Source: UBA6163 sp031411655 (lineage in GTDB: Bacteria; Planctomycetota; Planctomycetia; Pirellulales; Pirellulaceae). From it: 64,000 nt of DNA. Under the pieces are notes generated by a model. It did not search any database and had not been told where the DNA came from. It saw only the letters and a list, made by a program, of their open reading frames with translations. A program made the translations under genes and the position numbers. The stretch covers positions 1 through 64,000 of the forward strand of contig JANOBM010000192.1 in assembly GCA_031411655.1 (NCBI GenBank). Direction: 5' to 3'. Positions within the stretch are counted from its first letter, which is position 1; every line of letters begins with the position of its first letter. Below, piece after piece: positions 44,174-53,216 of this stretch.

Positions 44174-44595
44174 TTTCGGAAAAGTGGCTTCGACTTTATT
44201 TTCGCATGATCGGTTACCTGTCTCTGTTGGCTTTCGGGGCAGCCGTCATGCCGCAAAAGTGGATCGTTGAAATTGCGGAAGAACTTGGATTCGAGCCGTT
44301 TCCCTCCGCTCCGATAACTTTTTACCTGGCCAGGAATCTATCGCTTCTATACGGTTTCGTCGGGTGTACTTTACTGGTCATATCTTCGGATCTAGTCCGA
44401 TACCGACCACTTGTCCGAAAAATCGCCATCGGGACGGTGCTCTTCGGCATCCTCCAGTGGATTGTGGACGCTCAAAGTGGAATGCCCATCTGGTGGACCG
44501 CGCAGGAATCACTTTTTGCCATTGCTGGCGGAACCGTGATTGCAATCCTCGATAAAAAGACGGAGTCGCCGCCTCTACAGTCAACGAAGCGCTGA
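44170..44595 (+). CDS. Small integral membrane protein, unknown function
   Basis: A 141-aa protein from GTG at 44170, which overlaps the stop of the thioesterase gene. Hydrophobic helices are visible near 10-25, 50-70, 80-100 and 110-130 (for example YLSLLAFGAAVMP and LSLLYGFVGCTLLVISSDL). A helical four-transmembrane layout fits. No family was recognised. The coupling to the thioesterase suggests a role in lipids or membrane maintenance (inference). It ends 25 bp from the convergent DUF4159 gene. Confidence 0.6.
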   Translation: MISEKWLRLYFRMIGYLSLLAFGAAVMPQKWIVEIAEELGFEPFPSAPITFYLARNLSLLYGFVGCTLLVISSDLVRYRPLVRKIAIGTVLFGILQWIVDAQSGMPIWWTAQESLFAIAGGTVIAILDKKTESPPLQSTKR

Positions 44596-44620
44596 CTGCG
44601 TATCGCAAGCCGGCAGCCCT

Positions 44621-47002
44621 CTATTGCTGGAGTGCATAGAGAATCAAGTTGATGCAAATGCGGCTCGCATCGTTGGTGTCGTAGCCGGGACACTGAATGG
44701 AGTTCTGGCTTTCCAGCGCGCAGCTCAAATCAAGCGGCGAGAAGAATATGGTCTCCGCCCCGTCAACCGTTGCCGACTCCAGGAGGGGGCTGGCCTGACG
44801 TCGATTGATGGAGATGATTCCCGCGCCGCGCGAGGGAGTGCGGATAGTCACGTTGCCGAGATCATAGCCCCCGTACTGCGCCGTCATCGCCGGATGGTCG
44901 GAGGCCATCGGCTTGAGTGCCGATTGCGGGACAACGAGGTTAAGTTCTCGCCTTACCGCAGTGGTAAACTCCGGGCTGCCGCAGATCGAATCAATGATGA
45001 GCACTCCTCCGTGTTCGAGATAGGTCCGCAGGCCTTGACGTTGGTCGGCGTTGAGCTGAAAGTCGGTTCGCCCATGCATCCAAACAATGGTCTGATCGGC
45101 AAGCACATTCGCATCGAGCGGAAGTTCATCGGCAACCGCCTGCAAATGAATCGGCGTGCGTTCGGAAGCGATCGCAACCAAATTCGGGATTGCCCGCCGG
45201 GCATCGCGTGCACCCGCATTGAGCTGCAATCGGGCAATCTGTATCGCACCGCGATGGAGCGGCCGTTGGTCAACATCACGAATGACAAGTGGGGTATCGA
45301 GTTTGTTCTTCAGCTCACGGCCGGTGACATAAGCCAATAGGTTTTGCCCCAAACGAGCGGATGTCTCGAGTGAATCCTTGATTGCTTGAGGCGCATCCGT
45401 TGAATGATGGCGTCCCGTGGGATCGCTAAGTTCCCATCGACAGGTAAGGCTCTGTGGTGAAAAGAAGACGGCGGTCCGGCAACAAGCCTCCACACCAGAG
45501 AGCTGGTAATCGGATGCGATCAACGTGGGATTGACCTGCGCCTCGGCTGCATAAACCGGGTGAGTGGGCGCCAGTGGTGCCAGGGGCGCAGATGGGAACC
45601 AGTTGCTACATATTTGTCGTACGCTTTGCTCAAACTCGATCCCGGGTCCACACCCTGATCCGGCACTAGCGTCGAACAATAAGCTTCCTCCTTGATCAAT
45701 AAAGTCCTTCAACAATTCGAGCTCTGCGGGGCTTAGTTGCAACGCTTCCTTTCCCGTAACGACAAGCAGTGGCGTTTGAAGAATGTCGTCTACTCTCGCG
45801 TTATCGGTTGTGACAGTTTGCCATGTCAAGTCGCGTCCCCAATTGCGTTCAAGTCGGAGAACCAATTGACGTGAAGCATCCGGATGGTCGTTCCACTGAC
45901 CATCTTCACGCACTTTCTCTGCGCCGTGCCTTAGGCGACCGATCACCACTTGTCTCTTGCCTTTAGCAAGAAAGAGGATTGCAAAAGAAGTGGTTACATT
46001 CTTGTCTTCTTCACCAAAGCCAACTCCGGACCAAAACCCTTGAAAGCCGTCTTGCAAATCCACTAATCGCTGCGCACCTTCACGGTACCAATCATGTCCG
46101 CCAATGAAGCGTCGTCCGGTCAGGCGGCCAACTCGTTCCAAGGCATACAGGTAATAGTACAGTGTCGAGGACCCGCTGTTGCCTGGGTTGATCTGCACGC
46201 TGAAGCGTTCGCCTAACCAGTTCAACCCAGCTTCAACTGGGTCGCGCCCTTCCAATTGTCCACCGCAGCAGACAAGACTTCCCTTCTCGATTCGTGATGA
46301 CGCTTCTCCGAGTCGTCCGCGACAAATCACGGTTGAAGCAATTCCGGCACAAGTCATGCCGCCCGTGGAAGTCGATGTCGCGCCGTAGCCCCAGGCGCCA
46401 GATCCGGTTTGGTGGTCTGCCCAATATTTGGCAGCAAGGGCGTAGACCTTTGAATTTACCTTGATGCCGCGTTGTTCAGCGGCGTCGAGGGCGAGCAGTG
46501 CGAACTGAGAATTGGATGGATCACCACCTCCGCGTCCACCACCGTAACCCCAACCACCCGATCGAATCCCTTCGGATTCACCATTTTGCGATTCCTCAAG
46601 CCATGCGACGTTTCGGCGAATGCGTACCAGGTCACCGGCAGCACCGATTTGACAGAAAACGAGCGTTTGGAGAGCGACTGAATAAGTTTCGTTTGGTTCC
46701 AAGCTTCGCAAGTAAGCAAGCGACTTTTGAATGGACGGATCATCTACCGGAACGCCCGCGGTCAGCAGCGAAAGCGTGCAAAGGCACGATAAACCGCCGT
46801 TTTGTCCGGTATACTCCTTCCAGCCACCTCGATTGCTTTGCGTGGCGCGCAGATAGGCGACGCCCCGGTCGATGGACTGCTGTACGGTGGCCGCGTCGAT
46901 CGCCGCGCTCGCGGTATCGGCTGATATGGCTAAGGTAAACTGGCCCAAAACCAAGGCCAGCAAGCAGGTCGCCCGGTGAGATTTGTGACGTGGGGTCGGC
47001 AT
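44621..47002 (-). CDS. Squalene-cyclase-like repeat protein with two DUF4159-like domains
   Basis: A 793-aa secreted protein. Signal peptide at 10-33 (ATCLLALVLGQFTLAIS). Residues about 38-365 form prenyltransferase/squalene-cyclase-like helical repeats (ATVQQSIDRGVAYLRATQ, GGWGYGG, GAWGYG). Then come two similar domains: about 400-580 (LLVVTGKEALQLSPAELE) and about 630-790 (TIVWMHGRTDFQLNADQRQ), each with a GGxLxxDSxCGS-like segment and a late PAMT/HPVY part, matching DUF4159. It is divergent from moxR (68 bp), as is common for this type of gene in planctomycetes. Function unknown; probably envelope-associated. Confidence 0.75.
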   Translation of the reverse strand: MPTPRHKSHRATCLLALVLGQFTLAISADTASAAIDAATVQQSIDRGVAYLRATQSNRGGWKEYTGQNGGLSCLCTLSLLTAGVPVDDPSIQKSLAYLRSLEPNETYSVALQTLVFCQIGAAGDLVRIRRNVAWLEESQNGESEGIRSGGWGYGGGRGGGDPSNSQFALLALDAAEQRGIKVNSKVYALAAKYWADHQTGSGAWGYGATSTSTGGMTCAGIASTVICRGRLGEASSRIEKGSLVCCGGQLEGRDPVEAGLNWLGERFSVQINPGNSGSSTLYYYLYALERVGRLTGRRFIGGHDWYREGAQRLVDLQDGFQGFWSGVGFGEEDKNVTTSFAILFLAKGKRQVVIGRLRHGAEKVREDGQWNDHPDASRQLVLRLERNWGRDLTWQTVTTDNARVDDILQTPLLVVTGKEALQLSPAELELLKDFIDQGGSLLFDASAGSGCGPGIEFEQSVRQICSNWFPSAPLAPLAPTHPVYAAEAQVNPTLIASDYQLSGVEACCRTAVFFSPQSLTCRWELSDPTGRHHSTDAPQAIKDSLETSARLGQNLLAYVTGRELKNKLDTPLVIRDVDQRPLHRGAIQIARLQLNAGARDARRAIPNLVAIASERTPIHLQAVADELPLDANVLADQTIVWMHGRTDFQLNADQRQGLRTYLEHGGVLIIDSICGSPEFTTAVRRELNLVVPQSALKPMASDHPAMTAQYGGYDLGNVTIRTPSRGAGIISINRRQASPLLESATVDGAETIFFSPLDLSCALESQNSIQCPGYDTNDASRICINLILYALQQ

Positions 47003-47070
47003 GGAGCAAGAACTCGTTACGTTGGATAGCGAAACAGGATCATTCTGAAATCATTAGCACAGACGCGAAC

Positions 47071-48210
47071 ATGACAGACAAGAACGCGAGAGAATCTTCC
47101 ACGCCGCCGATGGGATCGCAACCGGCAAATACCATTCCTCCCACGAATTCCTCAACCAATCTCGCACCAACCCCGACCTCCCCCTCGCAGGCGGCAGCAC
47201 CAAAGTCTCGCAACCTCGGCGATATGTTGCGAGAGTTCTCGCAACATCAACAAACGATGCGGACGGAACTTGCCAAAGTGATCGTCGGACAGCAGGACGT
47301 TATCGAACAACTGCTCGCCGCCATTTTCACACGAGGCCATTGTTTATTGGAGGGGGTGCCAGGACTGGCGAAGACGCTGATGGTCAGCACTCTCGCGAAT
47401 ATCCTGGATGTCCCGTTCAAACGTATTCAGTTTACACCTGACCTGATGCCATCGGATATCACCGGCACCCAAGTGTTAGAGGAAGACGAAGCAGGTCGGA
47501 GGAGTTTTCGCTTTGTCGAGGGACCGATCTTCACAAGTGTCTTGCTCGCCGACGAGATCAACCGGACGCCTCCGAAAACACAGGCATCCTTGCTGGAAGC
47601 GATGCAGGAACGGCAAGTCACCGTGGGTCGCACCACCTACGCGTTGCCGGACCCCTTCTTCACGATCGCCACTCAAAACCCAATCGAGCAAGAAGGAACT
47701 TACCCCCTTCCCGAAGCACAGCTTGACCGTTTTATGTTCAATATCAAGGTAGGCTACCCAACGGCAGATGAGGAGGAGCAGATTTTAACGACCACCACTC
47801 GCGGCGAAGTGGAACAGCCCAACAAAGTGCTCTCGGGACGCGCTATTTTGAACGTGCAACGATTGGTACAGAGTGTCGCAGTCAGTCCATTCGTGATCCG
47901 CTACGCGGCAAAACTGGTAAGAGCCACCCGGCCGTCGGACGAGTCGGCACCGGCCTACGTCAAACAGCTTGTGGACTGGGGCGCGGGCCCAAGGGCAGGC
48001 CAAAACCTTATCGCCGCCGGCAAGGCATTGGCCGCAATGGATGGACGCTTCGCAGTCGATCCGGGCGACATTCAAAAGATTGCCATGCCCGTGCTTCGGC
48101 ACCGCATCGCAGCAAATTTTCAAGCCCAAGCCGAAGGCATGACCACCGACGATATTATCAAAAGGTTACTGAAAGATGTGGCAATCCCTAAGCCTGAGAA
48201 AATGACATAG
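47071..48210 (+). CDS. MoxR family AAA ATPase
   Basis: A 379-aa protein from the ATG at 47071 with a Pro/Thr/Ser-rich first 50 residues. The ATPase core has EGVPGLAKT (Walker A), LLADEINRTPPKTQ (Walker B) and NPIEQEGTYPLPEAQLDRF (sensor 1), all diagnostic of MoxR. Members act as chaperones that insert cofactors or mature envelope proteins, often with a DUF58/VWA partner; here the divergent DUF4159 protein is the only neighbour. It converges on the DUF952 gene with a stem-loop between them. Whether a partner lies elsewhere is unknown. Confidence 0.92.
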   Translation: MTDKNARESSTPPMGSQPANTIPPTNSSTNLAPTPTSPSQAAAPKSRNLGDMLREFSQHQQTMRTELAKVIVGQQDVIEQLLAAIFTRGHCLLEGVPGLAKTLMVSTLANILDVPFKRIQFTPDLMPSDITGTQVLEEDEAGRRSFRFVEGPIFTSVLLADEINRTPPKTQASLLEAMQERQVTVGRTTYALPDPFFTIATQNPIEQEGTYPLPEAQLDRFMFNIKVGYPTADEEEQILTTTTRGEVEQPNKVLSGRAILNVQRLVQSVAVSPFVIRYAAKLVRATRPSDESAPAYVKQLVDWGAGPRAGQNLIAAGKALAAMDGRFAVDPGDIQKIAMPVLRHRIAANFQAQAEGMTTDDIIKRLLKDVAIPKPEKMT

Positions 48211-48229
48211 CCCTTCGCGCGTCCTTCTC

Positions 48230-48257
48230 GATGCCGCTCTCCGGTTAAAGTGGCATC
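48230..48257. terminator. Stem-loop between moxR and the DUF952 gene
   Basis: GATGCCGCT (48230-48238) pairs with AGTGGCATC (48249-48257) at eight of nine positions. It lies between convergent stops and may terminate both directions. Confidence 0.35.
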
Positions 48258-48276
48258 CCGCATCCGCTTTCTCAAT

Positions 48277-48651
48277 TTACAGTGAAGAGTGAGGGAACCA
48301 CGGTCCGGGCGGGAAGCAGTGCTCTCCCCTTTCGTCCATCGTCAGCTCATCCACAGCGCTGACTGCAGTCATGGGGAGTGGACCGTAAAGGTGTGGGAAC
48401 AATGCTCCACCGCGAGACACTTCCCACCGTAAGGCGTCTCCCAGTCGATCGATTTCAATGGTGACAATCACAAGCTGGGACTGGCCGCGAAAATGTTTGC
48501 GCACCGTTTCGATGAGCTGGCCCGACGTCGATAGATGAATGTATCCGTCCGCGATATCGATGGCTGCACCAAGGAATTGACCGAGTGTCGTTGCTGCCTC
48601 CCAGGCCTCTCGTGACGTGACTTTAAAGACTTGCCGAGCATCGCAGGTCAT
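48277..48651 (-). CDS. DUF952 family protein
   Basis: A 124-aa protein from the ATG at 48651 (alternatives ATG 48681 and TTG 48702, the last overlapping the upstream stop). The DUF952 pattern is clear: VFKVTSREAWEAA, DGYIHLSTSGQLIETV, KHFRGQSQLVIVTIEID, WEVSRGGALFPHLYG. The fold is known in small alpha/beta proteins of uncertain role. It follows the Wza-like gene closely, so it is probably co-transcribed. It converges on moxR. Confidence 0.8.
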   Translation of the reverse strand: MTCDARQVFKVTSREAWEAATTLGQFLGAAIDIADGYIHLSTSGQLIETVRKHFRGQSQLVIVTIEIDRLGDALRWEVSRGGALFPHLYGPLPMTAVSAVDELTMDERGEHCFPPGPWFPHSSL

Positions 48652-48698
48652 GGATAGGTGTCCGTGAGCCAATGACTTCATTCCGCATGGGAGAGCCG

Positions 48699-50033
48699 TC
48701 AATTATTATTGTTGTTGCCAAGGTTAACCGAGATCCCTCCGAATGGAACAATCCCGTAGATTCCCTCGGTGAACGTTTGACGCACGAATGAGTTGAATCG
48801 TGTGATCGGTTTGCCCGGGACGATGATGACGTCACCATCCCTTAGCCAAATCTCATCGGTAGGTGTCGGGCGTTTCCCGTAGACTGCGCCTTGAAGGTCA
48901 AGCATGGTTGAGAGCAATCGCCAATCTTCGGCGCGTCGAAAGACGACTACTTGCCTCAAGTTTGCGCCAGGCGTGTTACCGCCAGCCGAAGCAATAGCGC
49001 TTAACACCGTTGTCGGCCCGTTGATTTGTACGCGATTGGGTGCTCGTACTTCACCGAGGACGTGAACAAAGTGAGGCGCTTGCTCCGTCAAGATCGGCTC
49101 GACATCCAACCCAACGACCGACTGTGCGTATCGCAGATTGATTTCGCTCTTCATTTCACTGAGCGAAAAACCTTGAACGCAGACTTCCCCAATTCCCGGT
49201 AGTCGTACCTTACCGTCGGGCATGACGACCGCGTCGATGGATTGTCGGTTTAGCCCACTGCGTCCGCCAACTGCGCTACGAATGTCTTCAGCTCGCGTGT
49301 TCGTCTTGACTGGTGTCACATCGATGGTTGGCGACTTGTAGTCTTTGGCATAAGCTGTTTCCAGCTGTTTGCGTAGCGCATCGACGGTCAATCCTGCAGC
49401 GTGGACGCGGCCGATAATGCGGAGCGTGATCGTTCCATCGGGCTGGATTTGTAAGCCGTTTTGGAGTGTTCCTCGTGTAAGGTCCGCATCATCAACCGAT
49501 TCGATTAAAACCTCGTCGCCCACTTCAAGGCGGTAGGCGCCTCCAATTTGCCGGCGAGTGATCAGATAAACAATTTGAAGCCGATCACCGGGCCGTAGAC
49601 GATATTGACTTAAATGCGCAAGACGCGAGGGGCCGGCATAACCACCTTGCGCGTACGAATTGAAATCGGACGGACGCATGTCGGTCCAACTTGCTTCGGC
49701 GCCGCACTGGTTCGCACAGTCGACGGCGCGGATACACGGTTGGCAGGCACCCGTGCATGGATAACCCCCAGCGGTACTTCGGCATCCACATGGATCGGTT
49801 TGGCTCCTCGACGGATCATTCATTTCCGTGCTTTCCAGCATCTCACCCTCGACGCCGGTCATAACGGGAGGTGACTGCCCATCGGCAATTCTTGCCAAGC
49901 CAGCGCACGCGGCAGCCATCAGCACGACAAGTATCGCACGAATCAGTCGTCTGGCTAACCGACGCAGATGAACCTGCTGTTGGTGAAGCGAAGCGAAATC
50001 GTTTTGATTGAGCATTGCGGACGGATCGATCAT
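48699..50033 (-). CDS. Wza-like polysaccharide export protein with SLBB domain
   Basis: A 444-aa secreted protein. Signal segment AILVVLMAAACAGLARIA at about 34-51. A Cys-rich stretch (CGCRSTAGGYPCTGACQPC) follows near 82-100. The Poly_export domain has LRPGDRLQIVYLI, EVGDEVLIES and PDGTITLRIIGRV, and SLBB domains follow (RLPGIGEVCVQGFS and VHVLGEVRAPNRV). It would form the outer-membrane pore for exopolysaccharide. It ends in a short Asn run (GNNNNN) encoded by a trinucleotide repeat. The secreted partner gene precedes it by 10 bp; no glycosyltransferase is nearby. Confidence 0.85.
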   Translation of the reverse strand: MIDPSAMLNQNDFASLHQQQVHLRRLARRLIRAILVVLMAAACAGLARIADGQSPPVMTGVEGEMLESTEMNDPSRSQTDPCGCRSTAGGYPCTGACQPCIRAVDCANQCGAEASWTDMRPSDFNSYAQGGYAGPSRLAHLSQYRLRPGDRLQIVYLITRRQIGGAYRLEVGDEVLIESVDDADLTRGTLQNGLQIQPDGTITLRIIGRVHAAGLTVDALRKQLETAYAKDYKSPTIDVTPVKTNTRAEDIRSAVGGRSGLNRQSIDAVVMPDGKVRLPGIGEVCVQGFSLSEMKSEINLRYAQSVVGLDVEPILTEQAPHFVHVLGEVRAPNRVQINGPTTVLSAIASAGGNTPGANLRQVVVFRRAEDWRLLSTMLDLQGAVYGKRPTPTDEIWLRDGDVIIVPGKPITRFNSFVRQTFTEGIYGIVPFGGISVNLGNNNNN

Positions 50034-50043
50034 AGTATCTCCC

Positions 50044-51402
50044 TTAATGCCATGCCCGAGTCATTGCTTTGAACGCTCGGCTTACCGCATTGCCTTGAGT
50101 GGGCATTGCATCACCACGTTTCGGCGGAGATGCGGAATCGGTTTGACGATGCGTATCAGAAGTCGACTTTTGCCCAGCGCCTGCGTCGCTCAGAGATCCT
50201 ATGTTGCCCGCAGATCCCGAGGGTCCGGCTTCAGGCCGGCTGATGGCCGCGAACGCATCCGGTGACAGTTGTTGAATTTGTATCGCGTGCTGTGTTGGTT
50301 CTAAACCGCCAGTGGTTTGAGTGCCGCTGACAATGGCGATCACGCCAGGTGTTGCTTCACCCATTCGGTTCGCCGATGGTGCAGGCATCCGCGAGAGCGT
50401 GGCAAGGACTTCTTGGGATTCACGATTGAGTTGCGCCTGCTGGAGAATTGCAGCAAACTCGTATGCCAACTCTCTATCTCCGCTCGCAACTTGCGTCGCG
50501 GCACGCATGAGGTGAACCGAGGTTGGAAGCGCGATCTCCGACTCACTCGCACGTTGGCGATACGCCTTGGACAGAAATTGTATTGCGCGAACCGCCAACG
50601 GATCGGCAACGGCCACCGCGGCAAGCCGCTGACGCGCCGAGTCAAGGTAGATGTCTGCTGCAACGATTCCTGTCAATTGCGACGTATCGAAATCCTTGAG
50701 GGCCTGTGTCTCATGCGAACGGACCATTCTTGCAATCGCAGCCGAGTCGACGACTCCATACCTTCCGACAAAGTCTTCCGCTTCGCGAATCGTCGTCAGC
50801 GCAGCCATCACTTCAGTGGTGGCTTGATCGTTGCCTCGCTGGATATCGATCGACTGCGCCACCAGCCGCAATGCCTCGGATGCCGAGGCACCAGCCGATA
50901 AGCTGGCGCGGTAGTTCAATCGATCCGCCGCATCGTCCAACGACTTCGCCGCAGTCTGGCGCAGTGACTGGGTACTGAAGCCAGGAAAGACAGTAGGGGC
51001 GGTCTCGGTGCGAAGTGTCGTAAAAAGCGCAGAGTCTAAAGAAGAAAGGCTCTGAGTTCGTGTAATGGGTCGAGAAGGTGCTGAAGACGGAAGACGCGAT
51101 GACGTGAAACTCGCAGTTTGATTCGCCACACGCGTACGAGTCGAATCAGATTCGCTCTTTTGAGAAATCGCCCACGGCTTAGCTGTAACTGATTCGTCGA
51201 CGGGCTCGCGAATGAACAGATTCTCCGCCGGTGTGTTTTCTCTCGATGCAAGTTGCTGTACCGGTGCAGGCAATCTTGCCGGCTGTCCTGCCAGTAGATC
51301 ACTTGGTCCCATCGACAAAGGTGCAGCCGCGGCGGCTCCACATATCACAGCGATGAGGCTCGAGCGTTTAGCCGCATCAGCTCGATTCAGGCGAGCGTCC
51401 AT
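50044..51402 (-). CDS. Secreted hypothetical protein, helical repeats
   Basis: A 452-aa protein of unknown family. A signal peptide-like segment lies near 15-38 (SLIAVICGAAAAAPLSM); a Ser/Thr-rich linker (about 60-125) leads into a mostly helical domain (about 140-360) with repeats such as LDDAADRLNYRASLSAGAS and LKDFDTSQLTGIVAADIYL, which could be TPR-like. The tail (about 390-452) is Gly/Ser/Ala-rich. It is 10 bp before the Wza-like gene, so it likely belongs to the same exopolysaccharide export unit. The function is unknown. Confidence 0.65.
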   Translation of the reverse strand: MDARLNRADAAKRSSLIAVICGAAAAAPLSMGPSDLLAGQPARLPAPVQQLASRENTPAENLFIREPVDESVTAKPWAISQKSESDSTRTRVANQTASFTSSRLPSSAPSRPITRTQSLSSLDSALFTTLRTETAPTVFPGFSTQSLRQTAAKSLDDAADRLNYRASLSAGASASEALRLVAQSIDIQRGNDQATTEVMAALTTIREAEDFVGRYGVVDSAAIARMVRSHETQALKDFDTSQLTGIVAADIYLDSARQRLAAVAVADPLAVRAIQFLSKAYRQRASESEIALPTSVHLMRAATQVASGDRELAYEFAAILQQAQLNRESQEVLATLSRMPAPSANRMGEATPGVIAIVSGTQTTGGLEPTQHAIQIQQLSPDAFAAISRPEAGPSGSAGNIGSLSDAGAGQKSTSDTHRQTDSASPPKRGDAMPTQGNAVSRAFKAMTRAWH

Positions 51403-51638
51403 GAATGAGCGAAATCCGAAAGGAGAAGTACGTTATGCAGGCTCTCGGTGACCCATCCGTGGGTACCACCCGCCGGATTGTCATCGACCGAAAGATCGTG
51501 CAAACACAAACATTCCGCACGCTAGGACCAGCTGCTTCGACCCCACCCTCGGAACCAGCGGAATGATCAGGATATTTTCACACCCTGAGACGGCCAATCG
51601 GCAAATGAGGGTGCGGGATGACCGAAATTTCCGATAAT

Positions 51639-52214
51639 TCAGAGCAGCTTTAAGGCCGCTGCGACAATCGCTTCGGGTTCGCTCATCCTACCCGCTCCGC
51701 TTTGGCGGCAGCTCAGCCATCCCACGTCAGGTCCTACGAATCGGCAGCCATCGTCGGAAAGTTGTTTGATGTTTCGCTGAACGGATGCTTTGGACCACAT
51801 CTGATTGCTCATCGCGGGAGCTAGCAAGACAGGGCAACCAACCTGCAAATAGAGGGTTGATACCAAATCGCTCGCCAATCCATTCGCGAATTGACCCAGC
51901 AGGTTTGCCGTGGCAGGTGCAACGACCAACAAGTCGGCGCCATCGGCAAACTCGATATGGGGTCCCAGTGGCCAGGTGGATGGATCGAAGCTGGATGTAG
52001 CCACCGGGTGGCCCGATAGGGCAGCAAACGTGGCGGCACCAACAAACTCAGCGGCCGAGGAAGTCATAACGACGCGTACGTCATGCCCGGCTTGCACGAG
52101 ACGGCTGCAAACCGTCGCGGACTTGTAAGCGGCAATCCCACCGCCGACGGCAAGCACGATCGCTTTGCGGCGTGCGATGGGAGCCAAGTGGGACGTGGTT
52201 TCGCTTAACGTCAT
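51639..52214 (-). CDS. coaC: Phosphopantothenoylcysteine decarboxylase (flavoprotein)
   Basis: A 191-aa HFCD flavoprotein from the ATG at 52214 (a GTG one codon earlier is possible). FMN-site motif GGIAAYKSA, PHIEFA with the active histidine, APATANLLGQFANG, the PAMSNQMW motif (family consensus PxMNxxMW) and the GWLSCRQSGAGRM flap with its cysteine all fit CoaC. It decarboxylates phosphopantothenoylcysteine in coenzyme A synthesis. The CoaB synthetase domain, often fused C-terminally, is absent and not next to it. It is the last gene of the housekeeping operon, 60 bp after rpoZ. Confidence 0.9.
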   Translation of the reverse strand: MTLSETTSHLAPIARRKAIVLAVGGGIAAYKSATVCSRLVQAGHDVRVVMTSSAAEFVGAATFAALSGHPVATSSFDPSTWPLGPHIEFADGADLLVVAPATANLLGQFANGLASDLVSTLYLQVGCPVLLAPAMSNQMWSKASVQRNIKQLSDDGCRFVGPDVGWLSCRQSGAGRMSEPEAIVAAALKLL

Positions 52215-52277
52215 CACAAAAAGATCGAACGGACTTTCATCCGCTCGACTTTGAAGTAAGGTTCACGCCGGAGGGGA

Positions 52278-52541
52278 CTACAAGTCCATCGCGCCCAAGT
52301 CAGGACCTTCAAACGCGGCAATCTGTTCATCAAGCGTTTGGACTTCGTTGTTCATGCCAAGAGAAATCTTGTCCTGCATGATTTCCGCCAAAACAATGCT
52401 CATCTTGTCGTGGGTATCGACATTAACCAAGGCGCGGCTGCCCTGATTCAGTTGAACCAAACGTTTCTGAATAAGAGTACTGAGCTTGAAACGACCGCCA
52501 ACCTTGTTGACGATGACTTCTTCTTTTAGTTCTTCGAGCAT
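52278..52541 (-). CDS. rpoZ: DNA-directed RNA polymerase subunit omega
   Basis: An 87-aa protein from the ATG at 52541. KVGGRFKLSTLIQKRLVQL followed by GSRALVNVD fits omega, though the family's RxxxA-Q pattern is less strict than in proteobacteria. It helps assembly of RNA polymerase beta-prime. The gene lies between gmk and coaC as in many bacteria, and its start overlaps the gmk end by 16 bp, which supports translational coupling. Confidence 0.85.
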   Translation of the reverse strand: MLEELKEEVIVNKVGGRFKLSTLIQKRLVQLNQGSRALVNVDTHDKMSIVLAEIMQDKISLGMNNEVQTLDEQIAAFEGPDLGAMDL

Positions 52542-53128
52542 GGCTTTGGTTCCGTGTGATCCTGCAGTATTTGACAAATCTCGGCGACCGCAACGGGCAC
52601 CGTTTGATTGATAACTTCGTACTTGTAACGCGGCATGTACCGCATCTCGGCCGCAGCCGTTTCTAGTCTCGCCGTCAGCGATTCTTCCGTTTCCGATCCT
52701 CGCAATCGGAGCCTCTTTTCAAGCTCCTCCATTCCGCCAGGATGGATGAAAATCGTAATCGGGTGAAACCGGCCATCCTCAATGATCGCCATCGCTCCCA
52801 ACACGTCGATCTCCAAGATTACCCACTTCCCGGCATTCAAGCCAGCGGCAACTTGGGAATGAAGCGTTCCGTACCAGTGTTGAAGGCCAAAGTTTTGCTT
52901 GCATTCCAGGAACGCTCCTTCGGCACGCAGTTCAGCGAACCGACATTCCGAAACAAAAAAGTAGTCGACCCCATCTTGCTCCGAATCGCGGGGTTTCCGG
53001 GTTGTTGCCGAAATGCTTATGGTCAATGGAAGAGGGCAGTTTGCCAGTAATTCTCGCACAACGGTTGATTTTCCCGCGCCACTGGGGCCGGAAACGATGA
53101 TTAATTTGCCTTCTCCCGATTCGATCAT
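52526..53128 (-). CDS. gmk: Guanylate kinase
   Basis: A 200-aa enzyme from the ATG at 53128, with AAGGTGG five bases upstream (a GTG inside that site is the less likely start). The P-loop is VSGPSGAGKS, the GMP-binding part is SATTRKPR and DGVDYFFV, and the lid region RLRLRGSETEE follows. It phosphorylates GMP to GDP. It sits in yicC-gmk-rpoZ-coaC order and overlaps rpoZ. Confidence 0.95.
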   Translation of the reverse strand: MIESGEGKLIIVSGPSGAGKSTVVRELLANCPLPLTISISATTRKPRDSEQDGVDYFFVSECRFAELRAEGAFLECKQNFGLQHWYGTLHSQVAAGLNAGKWVILEIDVLGAMAIIEDGRFHPITIFIHPGGMEELEKRLRLRGSETEESLTARLETAAAEMRYMPRYKYEVINQTVPVAVAEICQILQDHTEPKPCSKN

Positions 53129-53216
53129 GCTATCCACCTTTCATACGCCCCGTTTGCCACCTACCACGACCGCTCCGCACCTCAGCCAACCTTGCCCCAC
53201 ATCCGTTTCTGAACGA

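Noticed and set aside
44540..45340. 266-codon plus-strand frame
   Set aside because: Antisense to the DUF4159 gene; the true plus-strand membrane gene ends at 44595.
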